This document shows, one piece after another, positions 58,421-64,000 of a stretch of 64,000 bases of DNA. Under the pieces are notes generated by a model. That model worked only from the letters and a program-made list of their open reading frames with translations. It was not told the origin of the DNA and searched no databases. Made by a program: the position numbers and the translations under genes. Numbering within the stretch: position 1 is the first letter of the stretch; every line of letters begins with the position of its first letter. Source of the DNA: Clostridia bacterium (GTDB lineage: Bacteria; Bacillota; Clostridia; Oscillospirales; CAG-382); NCBI GenBank assembly GCA_017436675.1, contig JAFSCS010000035.1:1-64000 (forward strand), written 5' to 3'.

Positions 58421-60661
58421 TTATTTCTCCGTTTCCTCACTGCTGACCTTTTCGGTATACGAGCAATTTGAATTGTAGCAAGTGATCGTCTTTTTCTGCT
58501 TATTCTTCAAAAGCAGACCGCCGCATTCGGGACATTTTTCCTTTTGAGGTGTATCCCACGTTGAAAAGTCGCAATTCGGATAGCCCTCGCAAGAGAAGAA
58601 CACCATTCTGTTTTTGCCTTGCTTCATCACTATTCGTTTTCCGCATTTTGGACAGACTGCACCTGTATCTCTCAACACGGGGCGTGTGTTTTTACATTTG
58701 GGATATCCTTTGCAAGCATAGAAGCTTCCGTATCTGCTGCGGCGAAGTACCATATCACTTCCGCATTTCTCGCACTTTTCTTCGGCAAGGATCTCTTCCT
58801 TCGGTTCATCCTGCTTCGGCTTGTCGAGTGATACGATACATTTACATTCGGGATAATTGGGACAAGCGGCAAACTTTCCGTAGCGTCCTGTTTTTATTAC
58901 CATTTGTGCTCCGCAATTGGTACAGAACAGATCCTCGGCGAGCTCGACGGGCTTTTCCTTCGGGATGCTTTGCTTAGCCTCATTGAGCAATTTTTCAAAT
59001 GGGCCGTAGAAACCGTTCAACACTTCGATATAGGTCGTTTCACCGTTTTCGATCTTGTCGAGGTCTTCCTCCATTTTTGCGGTGAAGCCGTAGTCGACGA
59101 TATCGGGGAACTGCTTTTTCATCAAGTCGATCGTCTCAAACGCGGTGTCTGTCGGAACGAGCGTTTTTCCGTCGCGTTTTACGTAACCGCGGCTGATTAT
59201 CAAGGTGATCGTAGGCGTATAGGTAGAGGGACGTCCGATGCCCTTTTCCTCCATCGCCTTACTGAGTGACGCTTCGGTATATCTTGCGGGCGGTTGAGTG
59301 AATTTTTGGTCCTTCGACAAGGAGATCAAGCTCAGGACCTCGCCTTCGGCGAGCTCGGGCAATTTGCCCTTTGTCAGCTCCTCGTCGCTTTCGTCCATAT
59401 TATCGTTTACAAGGACTGTAAATCCTTTAAATTTGACGGTATATCCGCCTGCGCGGAAGGTATAGTCAGCAGCATTGATGTCTGCGACGACGGTGTCGAG
59501 CACCTCGCTTGCCATTTGGCTGGCAACAAAGCGTTCCCAGATGAGCTTATATATTTTATATTGGTCTCCGGAAAGCTTATCCTTTACAGATTCGGGGGTG
59601 TCCTCGACGTTGGTCGGGCGGATAGCCTCGTGGGCATCCTGAGCTGACGAGCGTGATTTGAACACGTTCGGTGTCGGAGGATAATACTCTGTGCCATACT
59701 TATTGACGATGAACTCACGGCACGAGTCTCTCGCCTCATCGGAGACTCTCAACGAGTCGGTACGCATATAGGTTATCAGACCCTTCGTACCTTTATCGCC
59801 GAGCGAAACGCCCTCATACAGCTCTTGGGCGACCTTCATCGTACGTTGTGATTGGAAGGAAAGCTTTTTATTCGCTTCTTGGATCAGAGTTGAGGTTATC
59901 AACGGAGGCAAAGAATGGCGGTTTTTTTGCGCAGTTTTGATGGATCTCACCACAAACGGAGCGTTCTTGACCGCGTCATATACTGCGTTTGCTTCTTTTT
60001 CGTTATGCAACTCGAGCTTCGAGCCGTTTTTGCCGTAGAATTTCGCGAAGAACTCGCTGCCTTCAGCGTTTTTAAGGTTAGCACCCATCAGCCAATACTC
60101 GACGGGAACGAAGCTTTTTATCTCTTCCTCACGATCGACGACGAGCCTTGTCGTTACCGACTGAACACGTCCTGCGGAGAGTCCGCTTTGGATATTCGAC
60201 CAAAGCAGAGGGCTTATCTTATATCCGACTATTCTATCGAGCACACGGCGCGCTTGCTGTGAATTGACAAGGTTCATATTTATGTCGCGCGGTTGCTTTG
60301 CGCCTTTTTTTACGGCTGTTTTCGTTATTTCATTGAAGGTGATGCGCTTCGCTTTTGCGGCATGCTTTCCCAAGATATTGACAAGATGCCAGCTTATCGC
60401 TTCTCCCTCTCGGTCAGGGTCTCCTGCGAGATAGATCGCATCGCTTTCCTTAGCGAGCTTTTTGATCTCGTCGATGATCTGTCCCTTTCCTCGAATATTT
60501 ATATATTGCGGCTCGAAATCATTTTCGATATCGACACCGAATTTGCTTTTGGGAAGGTCACGAACGTGGCCGTACGATGCTACTACCTTATATCCTTTTC
60601 CGAGATAGCTTTTTATCGTCGGCACTTTTGTGGGTGACTCAACTATTACTAAAATGTTCAT
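58421..60661 (-). CDS. topA: DNA topoisomerase I
   Basis: 746 aa. Type IA enzyme: Toprim VIVESPTKVPTIKSYLGKGY and YLAGDPDREGEAISWHLVNI, catalytic Tyr in KGLITYMRTDSLRVSDEARD, NSQQARRVLDRIVGYKISPL. The C-terminus holds four zinc ribbons starting with CTNCGAQMVIKTGRYGKFAAC. The opening motif reads SPTKVPTIKSYLG where most have SPAKAKTIEKYLG, a mild variation. Relaxes negative supercoils. Confidence 0.96.
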   Translation of the reverse strand: MNILVIVESPTKVPTIKSYLGKGYKVVASYGHVRDLPKSKFGVDIENDFEPQYINIRGKGQIIDEIKKLAKESDAIYLAGDPDREGEAISWHLVNILGKHAAKAKRITFNEITKTAVKKGAKQPRDINMNLVNSQQARRVLDRIVGYKISPLLWSNIQSGLSAGRVQSVTTRLVVDREEEIKSFVPVEYWLMGANLKNAEGSEFFAKFYGKNGSKLELHNEKEANAVYDAVKNAPFVVRSIKTAQKNRHSLPPLITSTLIQEANKKLSFQSQRTMKVAQELYEGVSLGDKGTKGLITYMRTDSLRVSDEARDSCREFIVNKYGTEYYPPTPNVFKSRSSAQDAHEAIRPTNVEDTPESVKDKLSGDQYKIYKLIWERFVASQMASEVLDTVVADINAADYTFRAGGYTVKFKGFTVLVNDNMDESDEELTKGKLPELAEGEVLSLISLSKDQKFTQPPARYTEASLSKAMEEKGIGRPSTYTPTITLIISRGYVKRDGKTLVPTDTAFETIDLMKKQFPDIVDYGFTAKMEEDLDKIENGETTYIEVLNGFYGPFEKLLNEAKQSIPKEKPVELAEDLFCTNCGAQMVIKTGRYGKFAACPNYPECKCIVSLDKPKQDEPKEEILAEEKCEKCGSDMVLRRSRYGSFYACKGYPKCKNTRPVLRDTGAVCPKCGKRIVMKQGKNRMVFFSCEGYPNCDFSTWDTPQKEKCPECGGLLLKNKQKKTITCYNSNCSYTEKVSSEETEK

Positions 60662-60687
60662 TTCCCCCGTTTATCCTTTCGGTCTTC

Positions 60688-61845
60688 TTATATTACTTCA
60701 AATCTGCCACCTGCGAGCGAGGTTATTCTTCCGTATATCTCGAGCATAGAGAGTGCTTCGTTGACGGAGTCTATCGTCATTCCCGAAAGATAGACGAGCT
60801 CGTCGGCAGTTACGGTTTTATTTGTTTTTATCAATTCAAATATTTTCTTTTCCGTTTCATCGAGGCTTTCATCCTCGTTTTCGGGTTCGATCGGCTTCAG
60901 CTCTTCGGGCTTCGGTATTTTCGGTAACGCTTCGTGCTCTCTGCGTATTCTGTTCAGATCCTTGTTTCCGATCGTTTGGTATTCAGCCTCAAACTCTCCG
61001 AGCACATCCTCGGCGTTCGTTATCAGCTTCGCACCGTTTTTCAAAAGCTCGACGGCGCCCTCAAAGGTGGAGCGAAAGGTCGGCCCCGTCATAACGTAGA
61101 CTCGTCTGCCCTGCTTTCTCGCGCAATCGGCTGTTATCAGCGCACCGCTTTTCAGCCCTGCCTCAACGACAACGACGCCCTTCGACAGACCGCTGATTAT
61201 TCGGTTTCGCTGTGGGAAGGTGATCTTGCTCGACGCCATTCCCGGAGGGTATTCGCTGAGAAGCATTCCGTTTTTCTCTATTCTTTCGAAAAGCTTTTCG
61301 TTATCCCATCTTTTTGCTTTATCTATACCTGCGCCGAGGACAGCGACGGTATATCCGTCGTTATCAAGGCACGCTGTATGTGCGGCTGAATCGATGCCTT
61401 TTGCGAGACCGCTGACGACGACTGCGCCGCTTCTCGAAAGATCAGCCGAAAGCTCGCTCGCAAGCTTCATGCCATAGGGTGTCATATTTCGTGTTCCAAC
61501 CATTCCGATACAAAGCTCGCTGTTGAGATTTATGACCTTTCCCTTTGTATATACGACGTATGGAAAATTGGGGATGTTTGCCAAGCCTGCGGGATAATAT
61601 TTATCACCGTAAACAAGCAGGTTGATATCCATCACGACGCAACGCTTATATATCTCCGCCGCATCGCTCAGGTCCTTGTTCATCAGCTTCGATATCGCGT
61701 TTTGGGTCAAGCCCATACCCTCATATTCAGTTTCCTTATAGATAGCTATCGGATCGTTTCCATACCTGTCGATGAGCTTTCGACAAGTTGCAGTCGACGG
61801 TCCTGTCACGAGTGACAGCCACAACGCATATATCGTGTTATCCAT
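60688..61845 (-). CDS. dprA: DNA-processing protein DprA
   Basis: 385 aa. An N-terminal SAM-like part, Rossmann core with CIGMVGTRNMTPYGMKLASE, VVSGLAKGIDSAAHTACLDN, AVLGAGIDKAKRWDNEKLFE, FPQRNRIISGLSKGVVVVEA and SGALITADCARKQGRRVYVM, and a C-terminal winged helix (ELIKTNKTVTADELVYLSGM). Loads RecA on incoming ssDNA in natural transformation. Upstream of topA as usual. A slightly AT-poor Lys/Glu spacer lies at about 300-320. Confidence 0.95.
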   Translation of the reverse strand: MDNTIYALWLSLVTGPSTATCRKLIDRYGNDPIAIYKETEYEGMGLTQNAISKLMNKDLSDAAEIYKRCVVMDINLLVYGDKYYPAGLANIPNFPYVVYTKGKVINLNSELCIGMVGTRNMTPYGMKLASELSADLSRSGAVVVSGLAKGIDSAAHTACLDNDGYTVAVLGAGIDKAKRWDNEKLFERIEKNGMLLSEYPPGMASSKITFPQRNRIISGLSKGVVVVEAGLKSGALITADCARKQGRRVYVMTGPTFRSTFEGAVELLKNGAKLITNAEDVLGEFEAEYQTIGNKDLNRIRREHEALPKIPKPEELKPIEPENEDESLDETEKKIFELIKTNKTVTADELVYLSGMTIDSVNEALSMLEIYGRITSLAGGRFEVI

Positions 61846-62616
61846 TTATCTTCTCCACATTTCCCAAAGTATCACCGACGCGGCGACGGCGGCGTTCACG
61901 CTCTCTGTGTTCGGGCACATCGGTATCGTCAACGCACGGCATTCGTTTTTCACCGTTTCCGAGACTCCGTGTCCCTCGTTCCCGATCACTACGAGATCGT
62001 CAACGCTCAATTTCACAGTATCTATTTCGGTCGCATCGCCATATGGCATTGCCGCATAGGGTGTTTTTTTGTTTTGTTTATGAGCTTCAAATAATTTTGT
62101 GAGGTCATCACAGATCAATATATCGGTCTTGAAGAGCGCGCCCATTGCGGCTCGAGTCGTTTTCTGACTTAACACGTCGGCGCAATCCTTCGAAAGATAT
62201 ACTCTTTTTGCTCCGAAGGCTGCGGCACTTCGCAATATCGTTCCCATATTTCCGCAATCGCGCACTGACTCGAGGACTATTCCGCCACCCTCATAGGTGC
62301 CGTTTCGAATATTTTTCGGTTTTCTTCCGATGCAAAGGAGCCCTTGGGGGCTTTTCTCCTCGGTGAGCTTTTCATAGACCTCGTCGGTGACGACGAAAAC
62401 AGAGTCTTCATCGAGCTTTTCGACAAGCTCACGATATTTTTCAAGCGCGTCCTCGCGGACGTACAGCTCGGTCGGTGCTTCGCCCGAAAGGAGATACTCC
62501 TCCAAAAGCTTTGCGCCCTCGAAACGAAAAAGTCCCGTTATCTGTCTATATTTTTTGTCGCTCAGCTTCAATGCGTTTTTAACTCGCTCGTTGGCACGAG
62601 AGGTTATATAGGTCAT
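61846..62616 (-). CDS. SpoU/TrmH-family RNA 2'-O-methyltransferase
   Basis: 256 aa. An N-terminal substrate-binding part (NALKLSDKKYRQITGLFRFE), then the SPOUT knot: GGIVLESVRDCGNMGTILRS (motif 1), LVVIGNEGHGVSETVKNECR (motif 2) and LTIPMCPNTESVNAAVAASV (motif 3). It resembles rRNA methylases of the RlmB/TsnR-like group; the exact nucleotide is not predictable. Confidence 0.9.
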   Translation of the reverse strand: MTYITSRANERVKNALKLSDKKYRQITGLFRFEGAKLLEEYLLSGEAPTELYVREDALEKYRELVEKLDEDSVFVVTDEVYEKLTEEKSPQGLLCIGRKPKNIRNGTYEGGGIVLESVRDCGNMGTILRSAAAFGAKRVYLSKDCADVLSQKTTRAAMGALFKTDILICDDLTKLFEAHKQNKKTPYAAMPYGDATEIDTVKLSVDDLVVIGNEGHGVSETVKNECRALTIPMCPNTESVNAAVAASVILWEMWRR

Positions 62617-62628
62617 TTTTTTACCTCG

Positions 62629-63465
62629 TTAACATTTTATACCTTCGACCACGCGGTCTATTCCGCCGAGGTCCTTATAGCAACGTGTATCGTAGCCCTT
62701 TTTCTCCAAAAGTGCTTTCACGTCATCGGCTTGGTCGAAGCCTACCTCGAAAAGAAATCTTCCGCCTTCGCTCAAAAGCTCATCGCCGTATTCGATGATC
62801 GCTCTGTAGTAGGTCAAGCCGTCCTCGCCGCCGTCGAGCGCCGTTCTCGGCTCACATTGTACGACGGAGTCGAGCATATCTACGTCGTCCGTCGGGATGT
62901 ATGGCGGATTAGATACGATAATATCGAGCTTTGGCAATTGTTTATAGTCATCGGGGTCAAGTGCATCGAATTTTCTCACCTCGATGCGATCGAACTCCTT
63001 CAGGTTCTCCTCGGTGTATGAGAGCGGCTTCGGATAGAGCTCGAGTGCGAGTCCCTCGGCGTCGCTTCTGTTAGCCATTATTGCTTTTGAGACACAACCG
63101 CTTCCGCTGCATACCTCGGCAAATCTGCCCTCGATCGGAAGCAGCTCCATTACCTTTTGGGCAAGTATCTCGGTATCCATTCGCGGAATGAAGCATCCCT
63201 TTCCGATCTTTATCGGCAAGCCGTAGAACCAGCATTCGCCCATTACGTATTGGATCGGTGCACCGTTGAGCAGCTCGCGTACCATATTTTCGCAAATTGC
63301 TTCCGTTTTATCGTCGACGGGGATATGCGTTATCGTCAAGAGAGTGCTTCTGTCGATGCAAAGTGAATATGCAACGATTATATCGGCGAGGACCGCCGCT
63401 TCCTCTGTAAAGGGCATCATTTCCTCGCAAAGCTGTTTTCTCAGGTCATTAACCGTTTTTCTCAT
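62629..63465 (-). CDS. prmC: Release factor glutamine methyltransferase PrmC
   Basis: 278 aa from ATG 63465 (AAAGGA upstream; the open frame runs 18 codons further into the DUF1385 gene). FIPRMDTEILAQKVMELLPI, VCSGSGCVSKAIMANRS (SAM site) and DIIVSNPPYIPTDDVDMLDS with the NPPY motif. It methylates the GGQ glutamine of release factors. The start overlaps the end of the DUF1385 gene. Confidence 0.93.
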   Translation of the reverse strand: MRKTVNDLRKQLCEEMMPFTEEAAVLADIIVAYSLCIDRSTLLTITHIPVDDKTEAICENMVRELLNGAPIQYVMGECWFYGLPIKIGKGCFIPRMDTEILAQKVMELLPIEGRFAEVCSGSGCVSKAIMANRSDAEGLALELYPKPLSYTEENLKEFDRIEVRKFDALDPDDYKQLPKLDIIVSNPPYIPTDDVDMLDSVVQCEPRTALDGGEDGLTYYRAIIEYGDELLSEGGRFLFEVGFDQADDVKALLEKKGYDTRCYKDLGGIDRVVEGIKC

Positions 63466-64000
63466 CGTTATCAGCTTCCTTTGTTTCTTCTTCAAACATC
63501 TTTCCGTTTTCGGGAGCAAAATCGGGGAACACGGACGGCATCGAGAGCTTCAAGGCTGTTATCGCGATCTCTATCTGGCTGTCGTCGGGCTCCTTCGTCG
63601 TTATTCTCTGCATCCAAAGTCCCGGTGCGGAGAAGAATCTCGTTACGGGGTTATCGTGCTTTCCGGCATACATTACGTATTCATATCCTATTCCTACGGT
63701 CAACGGCAAGGTCAAAAGCTTTAACGCCATTCTGAGCCATTGGCTGATGCCTGCGGGGATGATCGCCGACACAAGAATAGAGATGAGGATTATTACAAAC
63801 ATAAGTGCTGTTCCGCATCTCGGATGGAAGCGTTTGAATTTCTTTACGTTTTCAACGGTGAGCTCTTCGCCGCTTTCAAAGCAAAACACGGATTTATGCT
63901 CTGCGCCGTGGTATTGAAAAACACGCTTCATATCGGGGATGAGTGATGCAAGATAGAGATAGATCACGAAGATCACTATCTTCAACACACCCTCTATCAC
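63449..64000 (-). CDS. DUF1385 family membrane protein, 5' part beyond the window
   Basis: At least 183 aa visible; the N-terminus lies beyond base 64000, as family members are around 300 aa. Landmarks: LIPDMKRVFQYHGAEHKSVF, RFHPRCGTALMFVIILISIL and GIGYEYVMYAGKHDNPVTRF, with three or more membrane helices. The His-Gly-Ala-Glu-His and CGT motifs suggest metal binding, but no function is established. It commonly precedes prmC in Clostridia. Confidence 0.88.
   Translation of the reverse strand: MIEGVLKIVIFVIYLYLASLIPDMKRVFQYHGAEHKSVFCFESGEELTVENVKKFKRFHPRCGTALMFVIILISILVSAIIPAGISQWLRMALKLLTLPLTVGIGYEYVMYAGKHDNPVTRFFSAPGLWMQRITTKEPDDSQIEIAITALKLSMPSVFPDFAPENGKMFEEETKEADNDEKNG

Overview
The window looks like a chromosomal segment of a spore-forming member of the Clostridia (Firmicutes). 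The evidence is the Bacillus-type order spoVB-mazG-rqcP-yabP-yabQ-divIC, the spore genes themselves, HemZ, a long Rel protein, CdaA-CdaR, strong AGGAGG-type ribosome binding sites and many near-consensus TTGACA-N17-TATAAT promoters. No phage, conjugation, transposase or CRISPR genes are visible. The species cannot be named from the sequence.

Layout. 1-5.6 kb: an array of micro-hairpins, a TPR/DUF1963-like membrane protein, a small membrane protein, a maltose-type O-acetyltransferase, a DUF1576 membrane protein, a ferritin-like protein and a MazG-like pyrophosphohydrolase. 5.6-8.5 kb: a copper module (csoR, then copA carrying a C-terminal CopZ-like domain) with a CsoR operator lying in the promoter spacer. 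8.6-9.5 kb: rplM-rpsI. 9.6-22.7 kb: an accessory region of mostly unrecognised secreted proteins and lipoproteins with acidic Ser/Thr linkers, plus a YbaK deacylase, azlCD, a possible structured RNA and two promoters that carry 11-bp direct-repeat arrays.

22.8-32.9 kb: a nearly complete route from DAHP to phenylalanine and tyrosine precursors (DAHP synthase, tyrA, aroB, aroA, aroC, pheA, a DUF6054 gene, an aroE-aroK fusion, aroQ). It sits behind a leader with a Phe/Tyr-rich peptide and a terminator. hom follows from its own promoter, then a convergent tRNA-Glu(CUC) gene. 33.0-36.2 kb: an AI-2E/PerM-family permease, the CCA-adding enzyme and an Amidase_3-SH3 protein. 36.2-36.6 kb holds a second, larger micro-hairpin array bounded by the arms of a terminator-like inverted repeat.

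36.6-64.0 kb is one dense minus-strand block with gaps mostly under 30 bp and frequent ATGA overlaps. From its upstream (right) end it reads DUF1385 (cut by the window edge), prmC, an SpoU-type rRNA methylase, dprA, topA, plsX, rnc, an Elp3-like radical SAM gene, smc, ftsY, rdgB, cdaA, cdaR, an RseC-family gene, recJ, rel, dtd, hemZ, a uridine-kinase-like gene, spoVB, mazG, hup, rqcP, yabP, yabQ and divIC. Internal promoters are visible before cdaA and hup.

The most unusual items are the two micro-hairpin arrays, whose 9-bp linkers flip orientation mid-array, the aromatic attenuator with a coupled upstream mini-ORF, the paired 11-bp repeat arrays, and copA with an internal ribosome binding site before its CopZ-like domain.
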